Shown here one piece after another: positions 12,001-27,000 of a stretch of 64,000 bases of DNA. A program made the position numbers and the translations under genes. Origin of the DNA: Membranipora membranacea (taxonomy: Eukaryota > Bryozoa > Gymnolaemata > Cheilostomatida > Membraniporidae). The stretch spans positions 8,601,493 through 8,665,492 of the forward strand of contig OU612071.1 in assembly GCA_914767715.1 (NCBI GenBank). Reading direction: 5' to 3'. Numbering within the stretch: position 1 is the stretch's first letter; each line of letters opens with the position of its first letter. The notes beneath the pieces were generated by a model. That model was not told the origin of the DNA. It did no database searches and was given only the letters and a program-made list of their open reading frames with translations.

Positions 12001-15000
12001 AGATACAACAAATGGTCAACACACAACGGAAGTTCAAACCACTACAATGCAGAGTGCACAAACTACCTCAGTGCCTTTCAGAACCACCCAAGTTGACATC
12101 ACAACTGATCAGACCACATCGGATGCAGCTACAACTACTGGTGAAGCGGTGACTACAACTGTAGCTGACACAACAGTGGCACAACATACAACAACTCTTA
12201 GTGCTGGCACTACATCTACAGCCACCACTACCAGTGAAGCAGGCACCACAACAGTGGCTGATACTACATCTGGCCAAGACACAACTGGTGCTCAAACAAT
12301 GACAACAACTCAGAATGCTGTGTCTACATCTGCACCTGTCACAACCACACAAGATGGAACCACAACTACAACTGAGGAAGTTACCTCAGCAGCTGCTGAC
12401 ACAACCACAGGTACGGACACAACATTGGCTCAAACAACGACTCGGAATGCTGAAACCACATCTGCACCTGTCACAACCACTCAAGTTGACACCCCAACCA
12501 TTCATGAAACATTAGATGCAGTTTCAACTACAAGTGAAGCAGTTACCTCAACGGTTGCTGACACAACCACAGGTCAGGACACAACATTGGCTCGAATAAC
12601 AACTCAGAGTGCAAGAACCACCTCTGCACCTGTCACAACATCTCAAGTTGACGTCACGACTGATCAGACCACATCGGATGCAGCTTCAACTACTAGTGAA
12701 GCTGTTACCTCAACAGTTGCTGACACAACCACAGGGCAGGACACAACAGTTGGTCAACCAACAACAACTCTGAGCGCTAAAACAACATCTGTGCCTGTCA
12801 CAACAACTCAATATGAAACCACAACTGGCCAGACCACACCGGCTGCAGTAAAAACTACTCGTGAAGCAGTGACCACAGCAGTGAAAGATACGACCGGTGG
12901 TCAAGACACAACGGTAGCTCAAAACACAACAACTCAGAGTGCAGAAACCACCTCTGCACCTGTCACAACATCACAAGCTGACATCACAACAGTTCAGACC
13001 ACATTTGATGCAGTTACAACTTCAAGTGAAGCAGTAACCTCAACAGTTGCTGACACATCCACTGGTCAGGACACAACATTGTCTCAAACCACAACAACTC
13101 AGAGAGCTGGAACTACATCTGCACCTATAGCAACCACACAAGATGGAACCACAACTGATCAGACCACATCCGATGCAGTAACACATTCTGGTGAAGCAGT
13201 GACTACGACAGTGACAGATACAACCACTGGTCAAGAAACAACGGTAGCTCAAACCACAACAACGCAGACCACATTGGATGCAGTCACAACTACAACTGAA
13301 GAAGTGACCTCAACAGTTGTTGACACAACCACTGGTCAAGACACAACAGTTGCTCAACCAACAACAGCTCAGAGTGCTGACTATACATCTGCACCTGTCA
13401 CGACCACACAAGATGGAACCACAACTGGCCAGATCGTACCTGATGCAGTAACAACTACTGGTGAAGCTGTAACTGAAACAGTGACAGGTACAACCACTGG
13501 TCAAGACACAATGGTTGCTCTATCTACTACAACTCAGAGTGCTGACACTACATCTGCACCTGTCACAACCACACAAGATGGAACCACAACTGGTCAGACC
13601 ACACCTGATGCAATAAAAAGTACTGGTGAAGTAGTAACTACAAAGGTGACAGATACAACTACTGGTAAAGACACATCAATGGGTCAAACAACAAAAACTC
13701 AGAGTGCGGAAACCACCTCCGCACCTGTTATAACCACACAAAATGGAACCATAACTGACCAGACCACATCGAATGATGTCACCACTACTGGTGAAGGAGT
13801 AACTACATCAGTGACAGGTACAACCACTGGTCAAGACACAATTGTTGCTCTATCTACTACAACTCAGAGTGCTGACACTACATCTGCACCTGTCACAACC
13901 ACACAAGATGGAACCACAACTGGCCAGACCACACCTGATGCAATAACAAGTACTGGTGAAGTAGTAACTACAAAGGTAACAGATACAACTACTGGTAAAG
14001 ACACATCAGTGGGTCAAACAACAACAACTGAGATTGCGGAAACCACCTCCACACCTGTTATAACCACACAAGATGGAACCATAACTGACCTGACCACATC
14101 GAATGATGTCACCACTACTGGTGAAGGAGTAACTACAACAGTGACAGGTACAATCACTGGTCAAGACGCAACGGTAGCTCGAACCAAATCAACTAAGATT
14201 GCTGACACTACATCTGCAGCTGTCACAACCACACAAGTTGACACCACAACAGTTCAGACCACATTGAATGCAGTCACAACTACAATTGAAAAAGTTAACT
14301 CAACAGTTGCTGAAACAGCCTCAGGTCAGGACACAACATTCGCTCAAACAACAACTCAGAATGCTGAAACCACATCTGCACCTGTCACAACCACTCAAGT
14401 TGACACCCCAACCATTCAGGAAACATTAGATGCAGTTTCAACTACAAGAGAAGCAGTTACCTCAACAGTTGCTGACACAACAACAGGTCGAGACACAACA
14501 GAGGCAAAAACAACAACAACCCAGAGTGCTGAAGCCAGCTCTGCACCTGTTACAAGAGCTCAAGTTCAGATCACAACTGATCAGACCACATTGGATGCAG
14601 TCACAACTACAACTGAAGAAGTGACCTCAACAGTTGTTGACACAACCACTGGTCAAGACACAACAGTTGCTCAACCCACAACAACTCTGAGTCCTGATAC
14701 TACATCTGCACCTGTCACAACCGCACAAGGTGGAACCACAACTGGCCAGACCACACCGGATGCAGTAACAACTACTGGTGAAGCAGTAACTAGAACAGCG
14801 ACAGATACAACAAATGGTCAACACACAACGGAAGTTCAAACCACTACAACGCAGAGTGCGCAAACTACCTCAGTGCCTTTCAGAACCACCCAAGTTAACA
14901 TCACAACTGATCAGACCACATCGGATGCAGCTACAACTACTGGTGAAGCGGTGACTACAACTGTAGCTGACACAACAGTGGCACAACATACAACAACTCT

Positions 15001-18000
15001 TAGTGCTGGCGCTACATCTACAACCACCACTACCAGTGAAGCAGGCACCACAACAGTGGCTGATACTACATCTGACCAAGACACAACTGGTGCTCAAACA
15101 ATGACAACAACTCAGAATGCTGTGTCTACATCTGCACCTGTCACAACCACACAAGATGGAACCACAACTACAACTGAGGAAGTTACCTCAGCAGCTGCTG
15201 ACACAACCACAGGTACGGACACAACATTGGCTCAAACAACAACTCGGAATGCTGAAACCACATCTGCACCTGTCACAACCACTCAAGTTGACACCCCAAC
15301 CATTCATGAAACATTAGATGCAGTTTCAACTACAAGTGAAGCAGTCACCTCAACGGTTGCTGACACAACCACAGGTCAGGACACAACATTGGCTCGAACA
15401 ACAACTCAGAGTGCAAGAACCACCTCTGCACCTGTCACAACGTCTCAAGTTGACGTCACGACTGATCAGACAACATCAGGTGCAGCTTCAACTACTAGTG
15501 AAGCTGTTACCTCAACAGTTGCTGACACAACCACAGGGCAGGACACAACAGTTGGTCAACCAACAACAACTCTGAGCGCTAAAACCACATCTGTGCCTGT
15601 CACAATAACTCAAGTTGAAACCACAACTGGCCAGACAACACCGGATGAAGCAACAACTACTGGTGAAGCAGTTACCTCAACAGTTGCTGACACAACCACC
15701 GGTCAAAACACAACAGTTGCTCAACCAACAACAACTCTGAGCGCTGACACTACATCTGTGCCTGTAACAACCACACAATATGAAACCACAACTGGCCAGA
15801 CCACACCGGCTGCAGTAAAAACTACTCGTGAAGCAGTGACCACAGCAGTGAAAGATACGACCGGTGGTCGAGACACAACGGTAGCTCAAATCACAACAAC
15901 TCAGAGTGCAGAAACCACCTCTGCACCTGTCACAACATCACAAGCTGACATCACAACAGTTCAGACCACATTTGATGCAGTTACAACTTCAAGTGAAGCA
16001 GTAACCTCAACAGTTGCTGACACATCCACTGGTCAGGACACAACATTGTCTCAAACAACAACAACTCAGAGAGCTGGAACTACATCTGCACCTGTAACAA
16101 CCACACAAGATGGAACCACAACTGATCAGACAACATCCGATGCAGTAACACATTCTGGTGAAGCAGTGACTACGACAGTGACAGATACAACCACTGGTCA
16201 AGAAACAACGGTAGCTCAAACCACAACAACGCAGACCACATTGGATGCAGTCACAACTACAACTGAAGAAGTGACCTCAACAGTTGTTGACACAACCACA
16301 GGTCAAGACACAATGGTTGCTCTATCTACTACAACTCAGAGTGCTGACACTACATCTGCACCTGTCACAACCACACAAGATGGAACCACAACTGGCCAGA
16401 CCACACCTGATGCAATAAAAAGTACTGGTGAAGTAGTAACTACAAAGGTGACAGATACAACTACTGGTAAAGACACATCAGTGGGTCAAACAACAACAAC
16501 TCAGAGTGCGGAAACCACCTCCGCACCTGTTATAACCACACAAGATGGAACCATAACTGACCAGACCACATCGAATGATGTCACCACTACTGGTGAAGGA
16601 GTAACTACATCAGTGACAGGTACAACCACTGGTCAAGACGCAACGGTAGCTCAAACCACATCAACTAAGATTGCTGAAACTACATCTGCAACTGTCACAA
16701 CCACACAAGTTGACACCACAACAGTTCAGACCACATTGAATGCAGTCACAACTACAACTGAGGAAGTTACCTCAACAGCTGCTGACACAACCACAGGTAC
16801 TGACACAACATTGGCTCAAACAACAACTCAGAATGCTGAAACCACATCTGCACCTGTCACAACCACTCAAGTTGACGCCCCAACCATTCAGGAAACATTA
16901 GATGCAGTTTCAACTACAAGTGAAGCAGTTACCTCAACGGTTGCTGACACAGATCGAGACACAACAGAGGCACAAACCACAACAACCCAGAGTGCTGAAG
17001 CCAGCTCTGCACCTGTTACAAGAACTCAAGTTCACATCACAACTGATCAGACCACATTGGATGCAGTCACAACTACAACTGAAGAAGTGACCTCAACAGT
17101 TGTTGACACAACCACTGGTCAAGACACGACAGTTGCTCAACCCACAACAACTCTGAGTCCTGATACTACATCTGCACCTGTCACAACCGCACAAGATGGA
17201 ACCACAACTGGCCAGACCACACCGGATGCAGGAACAACTACTGGTGAAGCAGTAACTAGAACAGCGACAGATACAACTGGTCAACACACAACGGAAGTTC
17301 AAACCACAACAACGCAGAGTGCGGAAACCACCTCAGTGCCTTTAAAAACCACCCAAGTTAACATCACAACTGATCAGACCATATCGGATGCAGATACAAC
17401 TACTGGTGAAGCAGTGACTACAACTGCAGCTGACACAACAGTGGCACAACATACAACAACTCTTAGTGCTGGCACTACATCTACAGCCAGCACTACCAAT
17501 GAAGCAGGTACCACAACAGTGGCTGATACTACAACTGGCCAAGACACAACTGGTGCTCAAACAATGACAACAACTCAGAATGCTGAGTCTACCTCTGCAC
17601 CTGTCACAACCACTCAAGTGGGAACAACAACTGATCAGACAACATCGGATGTAGCCAACACTACCAGCGAGGCTGTTACCACAACAGTGGCTGATACAAC
17701 AACTGGCCAAGACACAACTGTTGCTCAAACAATGACAACAACTCAGAATGCTGAATCTACCTCTGCACCTGTCGCAACCACTCAAGTAGGAACAACACCT
17801 GATCAGACAACATCAGATGCAGCCACCACTACCAGTGAGGCTGTTACCACAACAGTGGCTGATACAACAACTGGCCAAGACACAACTGTTGCTAAAACAA
17901 TGACAACAACTCAGGATGCTGAGTCAACTTCTGCACCTGTCACAACCACTCAAGAAGGAACAACAACTGATCAGACAACATCAGATGCAGCCACCACTAC

Positions 18001-21000
18001 AAGTAAAGCAGGTACCACAACAATGGCTGATACTACAACTGGCCAAGACACAACTGCTGTTCAAACAATGACAACAACTCAGAATGCTGAGTCTACCTCT
18101 GCACCTGTCGCAACCACTCAAGTAGGAACAACACCTGATCAGACAACATCGGATGCAGCCATCACTACTAGCGAGGCTGTTACCACAACAGTGGCTGATA
18201 CAACAACTGGCCAAGACACAACTGTTGCTCAAACAATGACAACAACTCAGGATGCTGAGTCTACTTCTGCACCTGTCACAACCACTCAAGAAGGAACAAC
18301 AACTGATCAGACAACATCAGATGCAGCCACCACTACAAGTAAAGCAGGTACCACAACAATGGCTGATACTACAACTGTTCAAGACACAACTGCTGTTCAA
18401 ACAATGACAACAACTCAGAATGCTGAGTCTACCTCTGCACCTGTCGCAACCACTCAAGTGGGAACAACACCCGATCAGACAACATCAGATGCAGCCACAA
18501 CAGTGGCTGATACAACAACTGGCCAAGACACAACTGTTGCTCAAACAATGACAACAACTCAGGATGCTGAGTCTACTTCTACACCTGTCACAACCACTCA
18601 AGAAGGAACAACAACTGATCAGACGACATCAGATGCAGCCACCACTACAAGTAAAGCAGGTACCACAACCATGGCTGATACAACAACTGGCCAAGACTCA
18701 ACTGTTGCTCAAACGATGACAACAACTCAGATTGCTGACACTTCCTCTGCGCCTGTCACAACCACTCAAGTGGGAAAAACAACTGATCAGACAACATCGG
18801 ATGTAGACATCACTACCAGCGAGGCGGGTACCACAACAGTGGCTGATACTACAACTGGCCAAGACACAACTGTTGCTCAAACAATGACAACAACTCAGAT
18901 TGCTGAGTCTACCTCTGCACCTGTCACAACCACACAAGTGGGAACAACAACTGAGCAGACCACATCTGATGTAGCCACCACTACCAGTGAGGCTGTTACC
19001 ACAACAGTGGCTGATACAACAACTGGCAAAGACACAACTGTTGCTCAAACAATGACAACGACCCCAACAACTCAGAATGTTGAAAGTACTTCTGCACATC
19101 TTGAATCAACCCAAACTCTGACCACAACAGCCCAGACCACATCAGATGCAGTCACAACTACAAGTAAAGCAGCTACCACAACACTGGCTGATACAACCAC
19201 TGGTCAAGACACAACTGTTGCGCAAACAACGACAACAACTCAGAATGCTGGCACTACAATTGCACCTGTCACATCAACACAAGATGGAACCACAACTGAC
19301 TATACCACATCGGAAGCAGTGGCAACTACAAATGAATTAGTTACAACGATGATGGCTGCCACAACAGAGTTTGTTACAACTACAGCGGTCACACAAGTTC
19401 TGATGACAACCGCACCGGTTCTAACAGGCTCTCAGATATTTGATGTTGGATGCACTAATGACTCCCAATGCCAGACCAATGAAGAATGTAATACAATCGG
19501 GAATTGTGGATGTATTGAGACACATTTTGCATCTAGTACTGGAGAGTGTACACCAATTGGTGAGTCCCCCTTTCAAGATCCTACCAATGTGTTGACTGAT
19601 GGATAGGAAAGAAAGCTAATGCCAGGTCAATAAAAGTACCAATTGAGATCGTATAAGTGAAATTAATTACTTTGATATTTACTAGTAATGGTAACTAGTA
19701 ACAATCAGAGCAACAACATAAGCTCCACTGTGAATCTTGAGACACCGATGGGTTAGCCAATTTCAAGCTTTTGAGATCAGTTTTATTGAGATGGTCATTG
19801 ATACATCACAGACAACTGTACATTGAAATAAAGGCCCACATAAATCTCAGGTATTCAATAAACATTATTTTTTGTTTCCCTCGCTGATTATTCATAACAG
19901 CTTCAACCCTCACCTTCTGCCAGTGCCACCAAATTGTAAAAGAGTTGTGAGGGATGTATAATAATGATAACTATGAAGTATGATATTTATCCGTTGAACC
20001 ATAAATGATGATATATGGTTAATGATATTAACCTTGACATATTATTTATGTTTTGTTAGAAGATCAAAAGTTGATAGGCTAAGTCAGCAGTTTGCGCAGG
20101 ACTAACTTTTTCCTTTTCTGATTGTAGATACTTTCAGCTCCAGCCCAACAACAGTTGTGATCACTACTTCCATGACATTATCCCTGCCCAGTGGATGTGA
20201 TCCTGACATTGAGGACAGCACAACGGCAGCATACTACACCATAAGACAAATTTTCCTCATTCAGGTTAGTAACAAATTGAATATATTTTAAGTGTATACA
20301 ATGAGGGATGCACAATTAAAACTTGTTATACTTTGAAATCTATGATAATTGAGCCAGTAAAAGGTTTGAAATAATATCTAGTTAGAGATTCTTCCGGTTT
20401 CGATGAGGGAATTTTTGGTTTCTTGATCTGGCTGATCTTCCCAAGGGGAAAAATTCCACTCTTTTAAGCATCGCAGAACTTAACCTCTTAGCTCCCAGAG
20501 TTCGTTTCATTTGAGCATTCCCTCCTCTGGTTAAACTGCCACAGGAGCAGGCAAGATTTGAGGGGCATCAAACCAAACACAACGTAAACTCAAAAGATTT
20601 TGTTTCGCTAGTAAGTGTTTTATTTGGTTACATATCGTATTTTCTACTCCCATCAAAATATCACGCTATTTAGATTTAAATTATTTCAATTTTATTTGAT
20701 TAAAATTGTTGCCTTTCTGCGGGGAAAGATTTCATTTACAGCAATGTAAGAAGCATATTGAACGTTGCTTACATGATGATAGCTGTCATTTCTATTTGAT
20801 TTACAGCTCTATGACAGATATTCAGGGAGTCAAGTCAGCACCTACTTTATCGGCATCATGTCAGTGCAGTTCACGTAAGTCCAGGAGATTATTAATTATG
20901 TAAATCTTTGCTGTGATTTGGGATAATATCTTTATTGTGCAATCAATTACACGCCCTTCTGTACTAAGCTTAATCCTGGTACAGACAATCGTCACCTAGA

Positions 21001-24000
21001 CGGCTCCTTTGTAATACTTTGTGGACTTTGGTATCCCTCTCTTGAACCTCTCCCATCTACACCTCTTCTACAAACAGACAGGTCAATATACGTATCATAG
21101 ATATCTATATGGCCATCTAAGATTCAAAGATTTCTATTATCCGTAAACCAATTTAAAGTTAGCCTACAATATTGTCCGGATTTACTGTTGGTAGCTCGGC
21201 TTAATGTGCCCTAGGGATGATTGTTCAGGTTGGGTCCTGTCTAATACTATAACGGTCAGCAAGCCTATAACATTAAGGATGCTGCCAGATTGAATAAAAA
21301 ATGTTACAAAATGCTTCTTAGCCAGGAGTAGTGTACTAGGTGTTTTCCTTGTACAAGCTGTGTACTTTACCGCTGAATAAGAGCACATTATTATGGCATC
21401 TTGGCTAAGCCAAGTACACAAACGGTGCCTCATTTTTTTGAAGCTATAGTAGTTCCCCATATTATTTGGAATCATTATTATTGACGGTATCAGGCTAATA
21501 GAACGTGCTGTGGCAACCACTTAAATAACCCTTAACAGAGTTGCAACGCTGAGATTAACAGGAAAGAAAGTTGGTCTCTTTTCTCTAAAACTTTCATTCA
21601 ATATGATATGAATGTATTTATTATGACGTGCTTCAAATTCAGAGCGTTATTTGCCGAATTTTAGTATGATCCTTAAGAAATACGAATGTTGAATTGTGTG
21701 ATCCGGAATTTTTTGTATACTCGAGGAAATATCACAAACTCACAGGCGCTACTATAGGATAAAAAAGGAATTTGAGCCACAGTTAGGCCGGTCCCTTTTC
21801 AGGGCACAAATTTAGGGTGGTATTTGGAATGATTTCGAATAACTGTCCTGACATTTTTTCAAAGGTGTTCACCTGGTGCTACCGACTCTGTAAGAAGAAA
21901 AAGAGAAACTGCCAATAGCGATGTCATCAATGCTGATTTTAACATGGCCCTAGATGTATCAACTGTAGGACAAAATCAGGATGAAACAGCTATTAACACA
22001 ACAGCAGTGACAGAGTTGGTTTCTCAGGCTACTAATGACATAGCAAGTGAACCTAATATTACCATAAATGGTGAAGAAGCGACTGTTACAAATGTGGAGC
22101 CAGCTGTAGTCATTTTAGGTAAGTACACTAAGTTCATATAGTCCCTAAGAAAGAACAGAAAGGTCCATTGGAAAACAAAAAATAAGCTCCCTCAAAGGAG
22201 ATTGATTCCTGCTTTTTATGCGGGTAGCATTTCCGTATTTTATAATGGTAATTATTATTTTCATTAGATGCAGTTACCACTACTAGGGAAGCGGTTTCAA
22301 CAACAGGTGTAGATATGACAACCGATCAAGACAAAAGTAATGCTCAAACAACAACAACTGAGATAGCTGAAACTACATCAGCACCTGTCACAACCACACA
22401 AGTTGCCACAGCAGCTGATCAGTCCACATCTGATGCGGCAACAACAACAAGTGGGGCGAGGACAACAACAATAGCTGATACAACCACTGGTCAAGACAAA
22501 ACTGTTGCTCAAAAAATGACTACAACTCAGAATGCTGAGACCACATCTGCACCTGTGATAACAACGCAATCTGACTCCACAACAGTCCAGACTACATCGG
22601 ATGCCGTCACCACTACAAGAGATGCAGGTACAACAAAAACGGCTGATACTACAACCAGCCAAGACACCACTGTTGCTCAAACAATGACAAAGACTCAGAA
22701 TGCTGACACTTCCTCTGCACCTGTCACATCCACACAAGTAGGAACAACATCTGGTGTGACCACCACTACCAGTGAAGCAGGTACCACAAGCATGGCTGAT
22801 ACAACAACTGGCCAAGACTCAACTGTTGCGCAAGCGATGACAACAACTCAGATTGCTGACACTTCCTCTACACCTGTCCCATCCACACAAGTAGGAACAA
22901 CATCTGATGTGACCACCACTACCAGTGAAGCAGGTACCACAAGAATGGCTTATACTACAACTGGCCAAGACACAACTATTGCTCAAACAATGACGACAAC
23001 TCAGAATGCTGAGCCCACCTCCGCACTTGTCACAACCACACAAGTAGGAACAACAACTGATCGGACAACATCTGATGTACCCACCACTACCAGTGAAGCA
23101 GGTAGCACAACAATGGCTTATACAACAACTGGCCAAGACACAACTGGTGCTCAAACAATGACAACAACTCAGAATGCTGAGCCCACCTCCGCACTTGTCA
23201 CAACCACACAAGTAGGAACAACAACTGATCAGATAACATCTGATGTAGCCACCACTACCAGCGAAGCAGGTACCACAACAATGGATGATACCATAACTGG
23301 CCAAGACACCACTGTTGCTCAAACAATGACAACATCCCCGAATGCTGACACTACCTCTGCACCTGTCACAACCACACAAGCAGGAACAACAACTGATCAG
23401 ACAACATCGGTTGCAGCCACCACTACCAGTGAGGCTGTTACTACAACAGTGGCTGATACAACAACTGGCCAAGACACAACTGTTGGTAAAACAATGACAA
23501 CAACTCAGGATGCTGACACTACCTCTGCACCTGTCACAACCACTCAAGTGGGAACAACAACTGATCAGACCACATCTGATGTAGCCATCACTACCAGTGA
23601 GGGTGTTACCACAACAGTGGCTGATACAACAACTGGCCAAGACACAACTGGTGCTCAAACAATGACTACAACTCAGAATGCTGAGTCCACCTCTGCACCT
23701 GTCACAACCTTTCAAGTGGGAACAACAACCGATCAGACAACATCAGCTGCAGCCACCACTACCAGCGAGGCTGTTACCACAACAATGGCTGATACTACAA
23801 CTGGCCAAGACACAACTTTTGCTCAAACAATGACAACAACTCAGGATGCTGAGTCTACCTCTGCACCTGTCACAACCACACAAGTGGGAACAACAACTGA
23901 TCAGACCACATCTGATATAGCCACCACTACCAGTGAGGCTGTTACCACAACAGTGGCTGATACAACAACTGGCCAAGACACAACTGGTGCTAAAACAATG

Positions 24001-27000
24001 ACAACAACTCAGAATGCTGGGTCCACCTCTGCACCTGTCACAACCACTCAAGTGGGAACAACAACCGAACCGACAACAACGGTTGCACCCACCACTACCA
24101 GTGAGGCTGTTACCATCACAGTGGCTGATACAACAACTGGCCAAGACACAACTGGTGCTCAAACAATGACAACAACTCAGAATGCTGAGTCTACCTCTGA
24201 ACCTGTCACAACCACTCAAGTAGGAACAACAACTGACCAGACAACATCAGATGCACCCACCACTACCAGTGAGGCAGTGACCACAACCATGGCTGATACA
24301 ACAACTGGCCAAGACTCAACTGTTGCTCAAACGATGACAACAACTCAGATTGCTGACACTTCCTCTGCGCCTATCACGATCACACAAGTAGGAACAACAA
24401 CTGATCAGACAACATCTGATGTAGCCACCACTACCAGTGAAGCAGGTACCACAACAATGGCTGATACAACAACTGGCAAAGACACAACTGGTGCTCAAAC
24501 AATGACAACAACTCAGGATGCTGAGTCTACCTCTGCACCTGTCACAACCACACAAGTAGGAACAACATCTGATGTGACCACCACTACCAGTGAAGCAGGT
24601 ACCACAAGAATGGCTTATACTACAACTGGCCAAGACACAACTATTGCTCAAACAATGACGACAACTCAGAATGCTGAGCCCACCTCTGCACTTGTCACAA
24701 CCACACAAGTAGGAACAGCAACTGATCAGATAACATCTGATGTAGCCACCACTACCAGCGAAGCAGGTACCACAACAATGGCTGATACCACAACTAGCCA
24801 AGACACCACTGTTGCTCAAACAATGACAACATCCCCAAATGCTGACACTACCTCTGCATCTGTCACAACCACCCAAGCAGGAACAACAACTGATCAGACA
24901 ACATCGGTTGCAGCCACCACTACCAGTGAGGCTGTTACTACAACAGTGGCTGATACAACAACTGGCCAAGACACAACTGTTGGTCAAACAATGACAACAA
25001 CTCAGGATGCTGACACTACATCTGCACCTGTCACAACCACTCAAGTGGGAACAACAACTGATCAGACAACATCGGGTGTAGCCATCACTACCAGCAAGGC
25101 GGGTACCACAACAGTGGCTGATACTACAACTGGCCAACACACCACTGTTTCTCAAACAATAACAACAACCCCGAATGTTGAGACCACCTCAGCACCTGTC
25201 ACAACCACTCAAGTGGGAACAACAACTGATCAGACAACATCGGATGTAGCTACCACTACACGTGAGGCTGTTACCACAACAGCGGCTGATACAACAACTG
25301 GCCAAGACACAACTGGTGCTCAAACAATGACAACAACTCAGAATCCTGAGTCCACCTCTGCACCTGTCAAAACCACTCAAGTGGGAACAACAACCGATCA
25401 GACAACATCGATTGCAGCCACCACTACCAGTGAGGCTCTTACCACAACAGTGGCTGATACAACAACTGGCCAAGACACAACTGTTGCTCAAACAATGACA
25501 ACAACTCGGAATGCTGACACTACCTCTGCACCTGTCACAACCACACAAGTAGGAACAACAACTGATCAGACAACATCGGTTGCAGCCACCACTACCAGTG
25601 AGGCTGTTACTACAACAGTGGCTGATACAACAACTGGCCAAGACACAACTGTTGCTCAAACAATGACAAAAACTCAGAATGCTGAGCCCACCTCCGCACC
25701 TGTCACAACCACACAAGTAGGAACAACAACTGATCGGACAACATCTGATGTACCCACCACTACCAGTGAAGCAGGTAGCACAACAATAGCTTATACAACA
25801 ACTGGCCAAGACACAACTGGTGCTCAAACAATGACAACAACTCAGAATCCTGAGTCTACCTCTGCACCTGTCAAAACCACTCAAGTGGGAACAACAACCG
25901 ATCAGACAACATCGATTGCAGCCACCACTACCAGTGAGGCTCTTACCACAACGGTGGCTGATACAACAACTGGCCAAGACACAACTGGTGCTCAAACAAT
26001 GACAACAACTCAGAATGCTGAGCCCACCTCCGCACTTGTCACAACCACACAAGTAGGAACAACAACTGATCAGATAACATCTGATGTAGCCACCACTACC
26101 AGCGAAGCAGGTACCACAACAATGGATGATACCATAACTGGCCAAGACACCACTGTTGCTCAAACAATGACAACATCCCCGAATGCTGACACTACCTCTG
26201 CACTTGTCACAACCACACAAGCAGGAACAACAACTGATCAGACAACATCGGTTGCAGCCACCACTACCAGTGAGGCTGTTACTACAACAGTGGCTGATAC
26301 AACAACTGGCCAAGACACAACTGTTGGTAAAACAATGACAACAACTCAGGATGCTGACACTACCTCTGCACCTGTCACAACCACTCAAGTGGGAACAACA
26401 ACTGATCAGACCACATCTGATGTAGCCATCACTACCAGTGAGGGTGTTACCACAACAGTGGCTGATACAACAACTGGCCAAGACACAACTGGTGCTCAAA
26501 CAATGACTACAACTCAGAATGCTGAGTCCACCTCTGCACCTGTCACAACCTTTCAAGTGGGAACAACAACCGATCAGACAACATCGGCTGCAGCCACCAC
26601 TACCAGCGAGGCTGTTACCACAACAATGGCTGATACTACAACTGGCCAAGACACAACTTTTGCTCAAACAATGACAACAACTCAGGATGCTGAGTCTACC
26701 TCTGCACCTGTCACAACCACACAAGTGGGAACAACAACTGATCAGACCACATCTGATATAGCCACCACTACCAGTGAGGCTGTTACCACAACAGTGGCTG
26801 ATACAACAACTGGCCAAGACACAACTGGTGCTAAAACAATGACAACAACTCAGAATGCTGGGTCCACCTCTGCACCTGTCACAACCACTCAAGTGGGAAC
26901 AACAACCGAACCGACAACAACGGTTGCACCCACCACTACCAGTGAGGCTGTTACCATCACAGTGGCTGATACAACAACTGGCCAAGACACAACTGGTGCT

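Noticed and set aside
10055-19340. Shorter shadow frames on both strands inside exon 2 (Gln/Leu-rich and Cys-rich)
   Set aside because: Other-frame readings of the same repeat; they vary with each repeat unit and show no independent constraint.
19560-22267. Two separate mucin genes, the first ending near 19606 and the second starting at 22315
   Set aside because: The 19606 stop lies beyond a good donor at 19560, and exons 3-5 continue the domain plan. The 22315 ATG is inside an exon whose acceptor at 22267 matches exon 5 in phase, and no signal peptide precedes it.
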